64,000 nucleotides of DNA from Acholeplasma laidlawii_A (lineage in GTDB: Bacteria > Bacillota_I > Bacilli_A > Acholeplasmatales > Acholeplasmataceae). The notes beneath the pieces are model-generated. The model was given only the letters and a program-made list of their open reading frames with translations. It ran no database searches and was not told the DNA's origin. The position numbers and the translations under genes were made by a program. The stretch is taken from the NCBI RefSeq assembly GCF_030166555.2, contig NZ_CP126461.2; one strand, given 5' to 3'. How positions within the stretch are numbered: position 1 is the stretch's first letter; each line of letters opens with the position of its first letter. Positions 35,571-45,729 of the stretch are shown piece after piece.

Positions 35571-36671
35571 ATGAAAAAACTGTTACTCTTAATGATGGTA
35601 CTTGTTGCTGGCTTTGCGTTAGCAGCATGTGGACCAAGTTCTTATGAAATCGCAATGATCACTGATACTGGTGATATTGATGATGAATCGTTTAATCAAG
35701 GTACATGGGAAGGTATTAAAGCTTTTGCCAAAGATAATGACAAAACTCATAAATACTACCAACCAGCTGGTGAATCAACTTCAGACTATTTAGCTGCAAT
35801 CGACTTAGCAGTTGCTGGTGGCGCTAAAATCGTCATTACTCCAGGTTTCTATTTTGAAGAGCCTATCTTTGAAGCACAAACTACTTACCCAGATGTAAAA
35901 TTCGTAATTTTAGATGGAACACCACACAATGGTGACTATAATACAGTAGTCAAAGACAATACATTATCAGTTTTCTTTAAAGAAGAACAGGCTGGTTTCT
36001 TAGCAGCTTATGCAACTTATAAAGAAGGATTTGATCAATTAGGATTTATGGGTGGTATCGCTGTTCCAGCGGTTCAAAGATTCGGTATTGGTTGGGTAGC
36101 AGGTGCTTATCAAGCTGCTAAGGATGCAAACGATACAGATTATGCATATAATCCAACATATTACACATATTTAGGTTCATTTGGTCCAAGTGATACAACT
36201 AAAACTACTGCATCAGCTTGGTACTCACAAGGTGTTGAAGTAATTCATGCTGCAGCTGGTGGTGCTGGTTCATCAGTAATGGCCGCTGCACAAGAAGGTA
36301 CAACAACAGCAAATCCTAAATGGGTTGTGGGGGTTGACTCTGACCAATCAAGTAACTCACCAAGAGTATTAACATCAGCTATGAAGGGTGTTGGACAAGC
36401 TGCAATTCAAGCATTAGAAGCATTCTATAATGATGAATTCCCAGGTGGTGAAACTTGGAATCTAGATGTAAATGCAGATGCAGTTGGTCTACCAATGGCT
36501 AACTCAAGATTTGCTACATTTACTCAAGCAAACTATACAACTATATTTAACACATTAAAAGCTGGTACAATTACTGTCCCAACTTCTGCTGCAGAATTAG
36601 AAGCATTCATTGTTGCCCTAGGCTATGAAGTGCCTGCTGGTTTATCAGCAAAAATTGCTCCAGAAGCTTAA
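35571..36671 (+). CDS. BMP-family nucleoside-binding lipoprotein
   Basis: 366 residues, lipobox LAAC (Cys20). Periplasmic-binding fold of the BmpA/PnrA/Med family (DTGDIDDESFNQGTWEGIK, GGIAVPAVQRFGIGW). Captures nucleosides for the ABC importer encoded downstream. High GCT/GAA use and the strong AAAGGAG site suggest high expression. A hairpin lies between it and the ATPase gene. Confidence 0.92.
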   Translation: MKKLLLLMMVLVAGFALAACGPSSYEIAMITDTGDIDDESFNQGTWEGIKAFAKDNDKTHKYYQPAGESTSDYLAAIDLAVAGGAKIVITPGFYFEEPIFEAQTTYPDVKFVILDGTPHNGDYNTVVKDNTLSVFFKEEQAGFLAAYATYKEGFDQLGFMGGIAVPAVQRFGIGWVAGAYQAAKDANDTDYAYNPTYYTYLGSFGPSDTTKTTASAWYSQGVEVIHAAAGGAGSSVMAAAQEGTTTANPKWVVGVDSDQSSNSPRVLTSAMKGVGQAAIQALEAFYNDEFPGGETWNLDVNADAVGLPMANSRFATFTQANYTTIFNTLKAGTITVPTSAAELEAFIVALGYEVPAGLSAKIAPEA

Positions 36672-36696
36672 TAATAAATTAGAAAATATTAACGTT

Positions 36697-36731
36697 AAAT
36701 AAAGGGGGACATTAATTTGTTCCCCTTATTT
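36697..36731 (+). promoter_or_regulatory. Intercistronic hairpin after the BMP lipoprotein
   Basis: Stem AAATAA...GGGGA / TCCCC...TTATTT with a small bulge, no U-tract. Typical of stabilising or partially terminating hairpins behind abundant binding-protein cistrons. Confidence 0.5.
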
Positions 36732-36757
36732 AAAATAAAATTGTTGGAGGCGTTACA

Positions 36758-38264
36758 ATGGTATTAATGAAAGGTATCACCAAAAGGTTTGGTAAATTAG
36801 TTGCCAACGATTCAGTGGACTTTGAAGTTAAAAAAGGCGAAGTTCATGCACTTTTAGGGGAAAACGGTGCAGGAAAAAGTACTTTAATGTCTATTCTTTT
36901 TGGTCTATACACACAAGATGAAGGACAAATATTTATTAATGATGAATTAGCGCTTATTAAGCATCCAAATGATGCAGCTAAATACCGCATTGGTATGGTG
37001 CATCAACACTTTAAATTAGTTGAAATATTTTCTGCATTAGATAATATTATTTTAGGATCTGAAGAAACTAAAAACTCATTTATCGTGTACAAAAATGCGC
37101 GTAAGAAAATCATGGAGATCATTGAAAAATATAATCTACATATTGATTTAGATAAAAAAAATCAGTGAGTTAACCGTTGGACAGCAACAAAAAGTAGAGA
37201 TTATTAAAATGCTGTACAGAGACAGCGATATTTTAATTTTTGATGAGCCAACTGCTGTTTTAACACCTCAAGAAATTAGTGAATTGATTGAGATTATTAA
37301 AAACTTTGCAAAAGAAGGTAAGGCTGTTATTTTAATTTCTCATAAATTAAACGAAATTAAAATGTCCTCTGATCGTTGTACGATTTTAAGACGTGGTAAA
37401 AAAATTGCTACACTTGATGTTAAGGATGTTACTACTGAAGAGATGGCAGAACTTATGGTGGGTAGACCGTTAATCCAAGAATATGATAAGGGTAAATTCA
37501 ATCCAAAAGGAAATATTTTAGAAGTAAGAGAACTTACACTTAATGGTAAGGGCAAGGATATACTAAAATCTATTAACTTTGATGTTAGAAGTGGTGAAAT
37601 TGTAGGTATAGCAGGTATTGATGGTAATGGTCAAACAGAACTAGCAAATGCGCTGACTGGACTATCACCAATTTCATCTGGTTTAATTAGACTCAAAGAT
37701 AAGGATATTTCAAGACTTAATATTCGTAAACGTTATGAGGCGGGCTTATCTCATATTCCGGAAGATAGACATAAATTTGGTTTAGTATTAGACTTTAAAT
37801 TATCAGACAACTTAGTTTTACAAGAATATTATAAAAAACCATACTCGACTTACGGTATACTAAATCATGATATTATTGAGGAACATGCTAAAAAGTTAGT
37901 TGAAAACTATGATGTACGTTCATCCAATAGTATTGATACAATTGCTAGAAGCATGAGCGGTGGTAATCAACAAAAAGCTATTCTTGCTAGAGAAATTGAA
38001 CGTGAACATGATTTATTATTGGCATTCCAACCAACTAGAGGTCTTGATGTTGGGGCAATTGAAAATATTCATAAAAACTTAATTAAAGAACGTGATAGTG
38101 GTCGTGGTGTTTTATTAATTAGTTATGAATTAGAAGAAATATTTAACCTATCCGACCGTATATTAGTCATGTATGAAGGCGAAATCACAGGTTCATTTAA
38201 AACAAGTGAAATCACAGCCAATGAACTTGGACTATATATGTCAGGATCTAAAAGGAGCGTATAG
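36758..38264 (+). pseudogene. nupO: Nucleoside ABC transporter ATPase (NupO-like), frameshifted
   Basis: Two-domain RbsA-like ATPase. The first frame (36758-37168) has Walker A GENGAGKST; the second frame from about 37160 has LTVGQQQKVEI, Walker B LIFDEPTAVLTP, and the second ABC domain with its degenerate Walker A GIDGNGQTE and SGGNQQK. The frames join at an A8 run (37154-37161); removing one A gives DLDKKISELTVGQQQ. Either a recent +1 insertion, a sequencing error, or polymerase slippage at A8. All other parts are intact. Confidence 0.85.
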
Positions 38265-38266
38265 TT

Positions 38267-39412
38267 ATGGACAAGCAAGAAAATAAAACAAATGTAACTT
38301 TCAAAGATAAACTAATACGCACTTTAATAAACTTATTTAATGTATTAAAACCGAGTTTAATTTCGATTGGTGTAGGTCTTTCTTTCGGGTTCATTATTAT
38401 GCTAATCTTTAATCCCGTAGGAGCTTTCCCAGGTTTAATTACTTTATTAACTGGTGGACTTGGCAGTGGTATTAAAGTTGCAGGTGACATTTTATTACAT
38501 GCAGCACCGATTATCTTAACCGGGGTCGCATTGGTTGTAGCATTTAAAACAGGCTTATTTAATATTGGGGCATCGGGGCAAATGATCATAGCGGGCTATG
38601 TTGCTATTCATGTGGGTGTATTATGGAATATTCCGGCACCATTTCATTGGATGGTTGCATTATTACTAGGTACAGTTGCAGGTGCAATTTGGGGTGCTAT
38701 TCCAGGTATTTTAAAGGCATTTACAAATACAAATGAAGTTGTATCGAGTATTATGCTGAACTATATTGGTACATTCCTTGCAGTGTTTTTGATTAAAGCC
38801 AATGTATATAACGGTGCTACAGCGAAATCTTTAAACATTCAAGCTAGTGCTGAACTTCCTAGATTAGGCGCTTTATTCGGTAACTCTAAGGCAAATATTG
38901 GTATATTTATAGCGATTGCAGTGGCAGTTCTAATGTATTATGTCTTTAAGAAAACCACACTAGGTTATGAACTTAAGGCTTCAGGATTTAACCGTGAAGC
39001 AAGTCGTTATGCAGGTATGAATGCAAAGAGAAATATCGTATTATCTATGCTTATATCTGGTGCCATTGTAGGTTTAGGTGGTGCAATTCAGTTCCTAGTA
39101 ATAGGTACAAACTTAGGTACTACTTATGACTTATTACCACAAGGTTTTGATGGTATCTCTGTTGCCCTTCTGGGGTTAACTGAACCAATAGGTTCAGTCT
39201 TTGCAGGTACCTTTTTAAGTTATATCAGACAAGGTGGATTCTATATGCAAGTTAATGGATTCCCACAACAAATTATTGATATTATTATTGCAGTAATTGT
39301 TTATACAACATCTATTTCTGTTGCGATTCAATTATTCTTTGCAAACTTAAAAACTAAGAGATTAATGAAGAAAGCAGCAACCTCAGAAATTGAAGGAGGT
39401 ATTGAACAATGA
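38267..39412 (+). CDS. nupP: Nucleoside ABC transporter permease (NupP-like)
   Basis: 381 residues, about nine membrane segments, BPD_transp_2 family (GLFNIGASGQMIIAGY, ASRYAGMNAKRNIV loop). Follows the ATPase after AAAGGAG and overlaps the next permease by 4 bp (ATGA). Confidence 0.9.
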   Translation: MDKQENKTNVTFKDKLIRTLINLFNVLKPSLISIGVGLSFGFIIMLIFNPVGAFPGLITLLTGGLGSGIKVAGDILLHAAPIILTGVALVVAFKTGLFNIGASGQMIIAGYVAIHVGVLWNIPAPFHWMVALLLGTVAGAIWGAIPGILKAFTNTNEVVSSIMLNYIGTFLAVFLIKANVYNGATAKSLNIQASAELPRLGALFGNSKANIGIFIAIAVAVLMYYVFKKTTLGYELKASGFNREASRYAGMNAKRNIVLSMLISGAIVGLGGAIQFLVIGTNLGTTYDLLPQGFDGISVALLGLTEPIGSVFAGTFLSYIRQGGFYMQVNGFPQQIIDIIIAVIVYTTSISVAIQLFFANLKTKRLMKKAATSEIEGGIEQ

Positions 39413-40362
39413 CATTAATCGTACAACTTACTTTAGTGAGCTTAGTGCCACTTTTAATTGTAGCACTAGGCGGACTCATGTCAGAAAAAAGTGGTGTTAC
39501 AAACATTGCGCTAGAAGGATTAATGTTACTTGGAGCATTTGTTGGTGTATGGGTTATACGTGACCTTCAAAACGCTCCAAATCCATTACCTATGCAACTG
39601 ATTTATTTAATTGGTATTGTCGTAGGTGGTATTACTGGTGGTTTATTTGCGATGACGCATGCGATTGCCTCAATTAAATTTAATGCAGACCAAACAATTT
39701 CAGCAACAGCAATTAACTTATTTGCACCTGCTTTTGCAATCTATACAGCACGTAGTCTTCAAGGTGCTCAACAAATTCGTTTCTCTGCAGCATTTAGAAT
39801 TGATAAGGTACCATTTTTAGGGGATATTCCTATTATTGGTGAATGGTTCTTCCAAAAAACTTATATTAGTTTATTTATTGCAGCTGGTATCTTGGCATTT
39901 GTATGGATTTTACTATACAAAACAAAATCAGGTTTAAGAATTAGAGCAGTTGGTGAAAACCCACAAGCTGCAGACGCTCAAGGTATTAATATCTATAAAA
40001 TTAGATATCTATCTGTATTTGCATCAGGGATCCTAGCGGGTATTGGTGGTGTTATCTTTGTTGTTACAACCTCTGCGTCATTTGATGCAACTGTTGCAGG
40101 TATGGGGTTCTTAGCAATTGCCGTTCTTATATTTGGTAACTGGCATCCAGGCAGAATCTTACTTTCAGCGATTGTATTCGGATTCTTTAGAACCATTGCG
40201 AGTGCGTACTCAGCGATTGGATTCTTAAGAGATTTAGACCTAGATACAGAAATTTATCAAATGATACCTTTTGTAATTACATTGATTGTTCTAGCAATTA
40301 CTTCAAGAAATTCTAGAGCACCTAAAGCAATTGGTCAAATTTATGAAATGGGTAAACGTTAG
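39409..40362 (+). CDS. nupQ: Nucleoside ABC transporter permease (NupQ-like)
   Basis: 317 residues, about eight membrane segments. GVTNIALEGLMLLGAF and the loop AVGENPQAADAQGINIYKIRY match the second permease of BMP-type importers. Last gene of the operon, followed by a 9-bp-stem terminator. Confidence 0.9.
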   Translation: MTLIVQLTLVSLVPLLIVALGGLMSEKSGVTNIALEGLMLLGAFVGVWVIRDLQNAPNPLPMQLIYLIGIVVGGITGGLFAMTHAIASIKFNADQTISATAINLFAPAFAIYTARSLQGAQQIRFSAAFRIDKVPFLGDIPIIGEWFFQKTYISLFIAAGILAFVWILLYKTKSGLRIRAVGENPQAADAQGINIYKIRYLSVFASGILAGIGGVIFVVTTSASFDATVAGMGFLAIAVLIFGNWHPGRILLSAIVFGFFRTIASAYSAIGFLRDLDLDTEIYQMIPFVITLIVLAITSRNSRAPKAIGQIYEMGKR

Positions 40363-40375
40363 TTTATAAAAATAT

Positions 40376-40418
40376 GCGTATAACTTATCTTATTTAGACG
40401 AGTTATACGCTTTATTTA
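40376..40418 (+). terminator. Terminator of the nucleoside uptake operon
   Basis: Perfect 9-bp stem GCGTATAAC (40376-40384) / GTTATACGC (40402-40410) followed by TTTATTTA. Confidence 0.85.
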
Positions 40419-40469
40419 TATAGGACTAAAAACACATGAATTTGATAGCATTTACATTGGTTTTCATGG

Positions 40470-40497
40470 TTGACTTATCCTTTAAACTACTTAAAAT
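40470..40497 (+). promoter_or_regulatory. Promoter of the deoxynucleoside kinase
   Basis: TTGACT (40470-40475) and TAAAAT (40492-40497), spacing 16 nt. Confidence 0.55.
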
Positions 40498-40520
40498 AGA
40501 ATGTGAAGGAAGTGAAGCAT

Positions 40521-41174
40521 ATGTTAATTGTTATTGGCGGCATGATCGGTTTAGGTAAAACCTCAGTTGGGGAAGCACTAGCCCAAGAATTTGATGGAAA
40601 GATGTATTATGAGAGTGTAGATGATAATCCAATACTACCCCTTTATTACACAGCAACAGAAGAAGAAACCCAAAAGAAACGTTATCCTTTTTTATTACAA
40701 TTATGGTTTTTAAACTCTAGATTTAAAGCACTTAAAGATGCAGCGAATCACGCTGCACAAGGGTTTTCAATTGTAGATAGATCCATATATGAAGATTGGT
40801 ATTTTGCAAAGATTAATCATGATCTAGAAAGAATGAATGACTTAGAGTTTTCTATCTATAAGGAATTACTAGATAATATGATGGAAGAAATCCAAGGTTT
40901 ACCTAAAAAAGCACCGGATCTTATGATATATCTAAAAGGATCTTTTGAATCTGTAATTGATAGGATCCAAAATAGAGGACGTGCATTTGAATTAGATGAA
41001 GGTCTTAAAAGTTATTATGAACTTCTATGGAAGGGTTATGATGCTTGGTTAGAACATCATTACAGACACAGTAAAGTATATATTCTAGATACAGATAAAT
41101 ATAATGTGGTACACAACTTAGAACATCGTAAGATTGTATTTAACGAAATTAGAAGTATATTAGATATAAAATAA
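40521..41174 (+). CDS. Deoxynucleoside kinase (dAK/dGK type)
   Basis: 217 residues. P-loop GGMIGLGKTS at the N-terminus, DRSIYED motif at about residue 83 and the LID region with RAFE. Phosphorylates imported deoxynucleosides, fitting the uptake operon just upstream. Start ATG 40521 behind GAAGGAAGTGA; GTG at 40503 is upstream of that site and rejected. Confidence 0.88.
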   Translation: MLIVIGGMIGLGKTSVGEALAQEFDGKMYYESVDDNPILPLYYTATEEETQKKRYPFLLQLWFLNSRFKALKDAANHAAQGFSIVDRSIYEDWYFAKINHDLERMNDLEFSIYKELLDNMMEEIQGLPKKAPDLMIYLKGSFESVIDRIQNRGRAFELDEGLKSYYELLWKGYDAWLEHHYRHSKVYILDTDKYNVVHNLEHRKIVFNEIRSILDIK

Positions 41175-41179
41175 AATAG

Positions 41180-41234
41180 AAAACAGAGTTACCTACTTCA
41201 TCTTAAACCATGAATTAGGTATCGCTGTTTTTTT
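41180..41234 (+). terminator. Terminator of the kinase gene
   Basis: Stem AAAACAG (41180-41186) / CTGTTTT (41225-41231), inner ACCTA/TAGGT, followed by seven T in total. Confidence 0.75.
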
Positions 41235-41326
41235 ATACAAAAATAAGTCAAATATAGAATTTAACCGTCCATAACTCTCCCTATTTATGGTATGAAAAAT
41301 CTTGCTATCTTCCAACAGGTAGCTAA

Positions 41327-41375
41327 ATAAAAAAGGAAACCAAGTTTTAAATCCCCTAACTTAGTTTCCTTTTTA
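41327..41375. terminator. Bidirectional terminator, gcv operon end
   Basis: Stem GGAAAC (41335-41340) / GTTTCC (41364-41369) with inner AAGTT/AACTT and A/T runs on both sides; serves the minus-strand gcvPB. Confidence 0.75.
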
Positions 41376-41381
41376 TATGTA

Positions 41382-42833
41382 TTAAGATAAATCTTTATAT
41401 TTAACAATTGGATTTCTTGCAGCTTTATCTTCATCTAGGCATCTTACAACTGTGTGGTGCGGCGCATTTTTGATGAATTCAGGTTTTGTAATCGCATCAC
41501 TTGCAATGATTTTCATGGTATCGATAAAGTGATCTAGTGTTTCTATACTTTCCACTTCGGTAGGTTCAATCATTAGTGATTGACTAAAGGTTAGTGGAAA
41601 ATATATCGTTGGAGCATGGATACCATAATCGAGTAGACGCTTTGCAACATCTAAGGTTTTAATATCAGTTGACTGATCGATTAGGCCATCAAAAACAAAC
41701 TCATGCATCGCGTGTGCCTTAATAGGTAGTTTAAATAGGTGTTTTAAACTTTCTTTAATATAGTTTGCATTGAGTGTAGCAAGCGGACCGATTTTACCTA
41801 AATATTCTTCACCAAGCGTTCTAATATAAACGTAAGCTCTTAAGTAAACTGAGGCATTACCATAAAAGGCAGATAAAGCACCAATTGTTTCTCTTGGTGT
41901 TTCAAAATAATATGTACTACCTTCTTTATAAACAACAGGGCCAGGTAAATAGTCTTTTAAGAACGCTTTAACGCCAACTGGACCAGAACCTGGTCCACCA
42001 CCACCGTGTGGTGTTGAAAAGGTTTTATGTAAGTTTAGGTGAGTAATATCAAAACCCATATCACCAGGACGAGCAATACCTAATAAAGCATTAAGGTTTG
42101 CACCATCGTAATAGAGTAATCCACCACAATCATGAATTAAATCAGCAACTTCTAAGATATCTTTTTCAAACATCCCTACGGTATTAGGATTAGTTAACAT
42201 TAAGCCTGCCACGGAATCGTCCAAAGCTTCTTTTAAGGATTCAACATTAATTGTACCATCTAAATTAGATTTAACTTCTACAACATCAAATCCAGCAACA
42301 GTAGCAGAAGCAGGGTTTGTACCATGTGCTGAATCTGGAACAATAATCTTATTACGTTTTAAGTCACCTCTATCAAGGTGATACTTTTTAATGATCATTA
42401 ACCCTGCGAGTTCACCTTGTGCACCAGCGTAAGTATTTAATGAATATGCATCCATACCAGTAATTTTAGATAAGTAACTACCGAGTTCAAAGTAAACTTG
42501 TAAGAAACCTTGTGACACATGATTTGGTTGGAGTGGATGGATTTGAGAAAATCCAGGTAGTGTGGCAAGTTCATCGTTAATTTTAGGATTATACTTCATG
42601 GTACACGATCCTAAAGGATAAAAACCGGTTTCAACCCCGAAGTTTTTAAGGGATACATTTGTATAGTGTCTAACAACATCAAACTCTGTAACTTCTGGTA
42701 AATTCGCAGCTTCATTTCTTAATAACTCTTTTGGTAATTTAACATGAGGAAAACTATTTTTTGGTAAATTATGACCAATACGACCAGGTTTAGAGATTTC
42801 AAATATTAAATTGTCATAGTATTTTGATTTCAT
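41382..42833 (-). CDS. gcvPB: Glycine dehydrogenase (decarboxylating) subunit 2
   Basis: 483 residues, C-terminal half of P-protein. PLP-lysine motif HLNLHKTFSTPHGGGGPG near residue 265-283. Pairs with gcvPA to decarboxylate glycine and load the aminomethyl group on GcvH lipoyl. Start overlaps the gcvPA stop (ATGA). Confidence 0.96.
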   Translation of the reverse strand: MKSKYYDNLIFEISKPGRIGHNLPKNSFPHVKLPKELLRNEAANLPEVTEFDVVRHYTNVSLKNFGVETGFYPLGSCTMKYNPKINDELATLPGFSQIHPLQPNHVSQGFLQVYFELGSYLSKITGMDAYSLNTYAGAQGELAGLMIIKKYHLDRGDLKRNKIIVPDSAHGTNPASATVAGFDVVEVKSNLDGTINVESLKEALDDSVAGLMLTNPNTVGMFEKDILEVADLIHDCGGLLYYDGANLNALLGIARPGDMGFDITHLNLHKTFSTPHGGGGPGSGPVGVKAFLKDYLPGPVVYKEGSTYYFETPRETIGALSAFYGNASVYLRAYVYIRTLGEEYLGKIGPLATLNANYIKESLKHLFKLPIKAHAMHEFVFDGLIDQSTDIKTLDVAKRLLDYGIHAPTIYFPLTFSQSLMIEPTEVESIETLDHFIDTMKIIASDAITKPEFIKNAPHHTVVRCLDEDKAARNPIVKYKDLS

Positions 42834-44143
42834 TTGAAGTTACCTATCACCTTAACAAAACTATCAATTTCTTGTTTACTTCGTTTTTCAGTAACAGCAA
42901 AGGTTAATAAACCATTACCTAAATCAACAGGTCCTAGAAATCCGTTTTCAACTAAATAATCATCTAAGGATTTTGTATTACCTTCGTACTTTAAGGTAAA
43001 TTCATTTAAATGAGGTCGTTTAAAGGGATCTTTAAATAGAGGTAGTTTAAGTAGTTCGTGTTTTAAATAGGAAGCACCATTTAAAGATAACTGAGCAATA
43101 TCAATAAAGCCTTGTTTACCTAGGCTAGATAAGTAAATTGCTACACTCAAAGCCATTAAAGACTGGTTTGAACAAATATTAGAGTTTGCTTTTGCGCGTC
43201 TTATATGTTGTTCGCGTGCTTGAAGTGTTAATACAAAAGCACGTTTACCGTCAACATCAGTTGTTACCCCGCAAATTCTACCTGGCATTTTTCTAATGAG
43301 TTTCTTAGTGGTTGCTAAATACCCTGCATAAGCTCCACCAAAGGATAAAGGCATACCTAAACTTTGAAGATCTCCTGTTGCAATATCAACGCCATAAGCT
43401 TCTGGTGTTTTAAGTAGTGCTAAACTTTGTGGGTTTTGATTTAAGATAAATAATGCATTATTTTCATGTAATAAATTAGCAACACCATCCAAATTTTCAA
43501 TATGACCATATTTGTTTGGATTTTGAACAATAAATGCTGCAGCATCTGTAACAAGATGCTTTAATTCGCTTAAATGGGTAACACCATGTAATTCGGGTAC
43601 CATCACAAAATCAACATCTCTATAAGTACCATAAGTTTTAATGATTTCTATAGTTCTAGGATGTAGTGTTTCTGATAGAAGGACTTTTTTTCTTTTAGTT
43701 TCTGCAAGTGCCATAAACATAGCCTCAGCAGTTGCAGTAGGTCCATCATACATACTTGCGTTAGTAATATCCATACCAGTTATTTCACAAATCATGGATT
43801 GGAATTCAAATATATATTGAAGTGTTCCTTGACTAACCTCTGGCTGATAAGGTGTGTAGGATGTCAAAAACTCTTGTCTTGATGTCAGTGATTTTACTAT
43901 CGAGGGTGTATAGACATCATATGCACCAAAACCTCTAAATATCGTTAGACGTTTATTTTTACTTGAAAGTTCAATGAGTTCTTTAGTAAGTTCCAAATCA
44001 GATAATTGATTTGGAATACCATAAGGTTTATTGAATTTTAATGATTTAGGTATATGAGAAGTTAAATCATCGATATGCTTAACACCGATGGTTTCCAACA
44101 TATGCTCTATATCATGTTTAGTATGTGGTAGGTATTTATGCAT
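42830..44143 (-). CDS. gcvPA: Glycine dehydrogenase (decarboxylating) subunit 1
   Basis: 437 residues, N-terminal half of P-protein as in Firmicutes. Typical FRGFGAYDVYTPSIV, MYDGPTATAEA and LTLQAREQHIRRAKANSNIC motifs. Overlaps gcvPB by 4 bp; lies 9 bp after gcvH. Confidence 0.96.
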   Translation of the reverse strand: MHKYLPHTKHDIEHMLETIGVKHIDDLTSHIPKSLKFNKPYGIPNQLSDLELTKELIELSSKNKRLTIFRGFGAYDVYTPSIVKSLTSRQEFLTSYTPYQPEVSQGTLQYIFEFQSMICEITGMDITNASMYDGPTATAEAMFMALAETKRKKVLLSETLHPRTIEIIKTYGTYRDVDFVMVPELHGVTHLSELKHLVTDAAAFIVQNPNKYGHIENLDGVANLLHENNALFILNQNPQSLALLKTPEAYGVDIATGDLQSLGMPLSFGGAYAGYLATTKKLIRKMPGRICGVTTDVDGKRAFVLTLQAREQHIRRAKANSNICSNQSLMALSVAIYLSSLGKQGFIDIAQLSLNGASYLKHELLKLPLFKDPFKRPHLNEFTLKYEGNTKSLDDYLVENGFLGPVDLGNGLLTFAVTEKRSKQEIDSFVKVIGNFK

Positions 44144-44152
44144 AGATACTAC

Positions 44153-44521
44153 CTAGAGTGTAGCTTCGTAGTCTGTTACATTTAATAATGAATTTGCTTC
44201 TTCAGGATTTGAGATTTCAATTTCTACAATAAAGTTTCCAAATGGATCTTCATTGATCAGTTGAGGTTCTTGGTCTAAGGAAGTATTTACTGCAACTACT
44301 TTACCAGATAATGGCATATATAAATCAGATGCACTCTTTACAGATTCTACAGCTGCAAATACATCACCTTTTTTAAAAGATTGACCCACTGATGGTAAAT
44401 CAAAGAATACGATATCACCTAAATGCATTGCGGCATAAGAAGAAATACCTACTTTAGCTTTATTACCTTCGATAAATACCCATTCATGTGTGTCTAAATA
44501 TAATACGTCGTTTTTGTTCAT
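44153..44521 (-). CDS. gcvH: Glycine cleavage system H protein
   Basis: 122 residues. Lipoylation site Lys62 in AVESVKSASDLYMP. Shuttles the aminomethyl group between P- and T-proteins. The gap to gcvT is 18 bp; the ribosome site is AAAAAGGAG. Confidence 0.96.
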   Translation of the reverse strand: MNKNDVLYLDTHEWVFIEGNKAKVGISSYAAMHLGDIVFFDLPSVGQSFKKGDVFAAVESVKSASDLYMPLSGKVVAVNTSLDQEPQLINEDPFGNFIVEIEISNPEEANSLLNVTDYEATL

Positions 44522-44539
44522 GTTGAAGTTCTCCTTTTT

Positions 44540-45616
44540 CTATACTTTATTATTTTTATTTATAAATTTTTTGTTTCTAACAACAGCTTTAACAAATTTA
44601 TTTCTAATTTTTACATCTATGATTGTACCTAACTTAGCGTAATTTATGTCGATTAATGCAAATCCTAATGCTAAATTCGTAGAAGGGGATAAATAACCTG
44701 TGGTTACTTGTCCAATAAGTTGATCATCCTTATAGATTTCGTATCCAGATCTAGCAATATTCTTTTCTAGTAACTCAAATCCAACATTTTTTCTTAGTGG
44801 ATTTTCTTTATACGCCAATAATGCATTTTTACCAATAAAGTCTTCCTTTTTAAAATCAACAGCAAACCCTAACCCGGCTTCTATAGGATTTATGGTTTCA
44901 TTCATTTCGTTACCATATAAAGGCATACCCGCTTCAAAGCGAAGTGTATCTCTAGCACCTAAACCAATGGGTTTTACACCTAACTTATATAAGTCATCCC
45001 AAATCAAAGAAGCATAGGTATCATAAGTATAAATTTCAAAGCCGTCTTCACCTGTATAACCTGATCTTGAAATTAGTAATGGACCATGTTCATTATGTGT
45101 AAACATAAAGTCTGATGAATGTTTTGGTAAATCTTTAAATAATTTACTTAAAATATTAAAACTGTTTGGACCTTGAACTGCAATACAGTTAAACTTATCA
45201 CTGATATTTCTTAAGTGTATATCAAATGAATGTTTTATTGAAGAAAGATGATTAAAATCTTTTTCAATATTTGAAGCATTGACTACGAGTAAGATTTGAT
45301 CAGAACTAAATGGATAAACCATTAAGTCATCGATGATACCACCATCACTTTGAAGAAGGAGTGCATATTGGTTTTGATATCTTAACTTGGTGGTTGAAGA
45401 TAACACATAATTTGCATAAGCTAAAGCATCTTTACCTTCAATCAGGATTTGACCCATATGAGATACATCAAACATACCAACATCTTTTCTAACCTGATGA
45501 TGTTCTAGTGCAATAGAAGTATAATATAGTGGCATGTGAAATCCACCAAAATCTATTAAGTTTGCACCCAAATCAACATGTTTTTGATATAAACTTGTTG
45601 TTTTTAAATTATCCAT
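44540..45616 (-). CDS. gcvT: Glycine cleavage system T protein (aminomethyltransferase)
   Basis: 358 residues, transfers the methylene group to tetrahydrofolate. Family motifs DVSHMGQI, GYTGEDGFEIY, LGARDTLRFEAGMPLYG and a C-terminal barrel. First gene of gcvT-gcvH-gcvPA-gcvPB; no L-protein gene in the window. No glycine riboswitch is recognisable upstream; a TATAAT on the minus strand lies at about 45654-45659. Confidence 0.96.
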   Translation of the reverse strand: MDNLKTTSLYQKHVDLGANLIDFGGFHMPLYYTSIALEHHQVRKDVGMFDVSHMGQILIEGKDALAYANYVLSSTTKLRYQNQYALLLQSDGGIIDDLMVYPFSSDQILLVVNASNIEKDFNHLSSIKHSFDIHLRNISDKFNCIAVQGPNSFNILSKLFKDLPKHSSDFMFTHNEHGPLLISRSGYTGEDGFEIYTYDTYASLIWDDLYKLGVKPIGLGARDTLRFEAGMPLYGNEMNETINPIEAGLGFAVDFKKEDFIGKNALLAYKENPLRKNVGFELLEKNIARSGYEIYKDDQLIGQVTTGYLSPSTNLALGFALIDINYAKLGTIIDVKIRNKFVKAVVRNKKFINKNNKV

Positions 45617-45729
45617 AAATAATTACCTTAATCCTTATGTTATGATATATCTATTATAAACGATAAGTAAGTTTTTATCGTCTAATCTAAACTTTAAAAT
45701 GTTAGAATGAATTTATGAGGTGTGTGTGT

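Noticed and set aside
38248..38589. 113-residue minus-strand reading frame
   Set aside because: Mirror of nupP codons; no ribosome site or recognisable protein.
45617..45729. Glycine riboswitch upstream of gcvT
   Set aside because: Looked for the paired aptamer landmarks on the minus strand and found none; only a TATAAT and short AT-rich inverted repeat.
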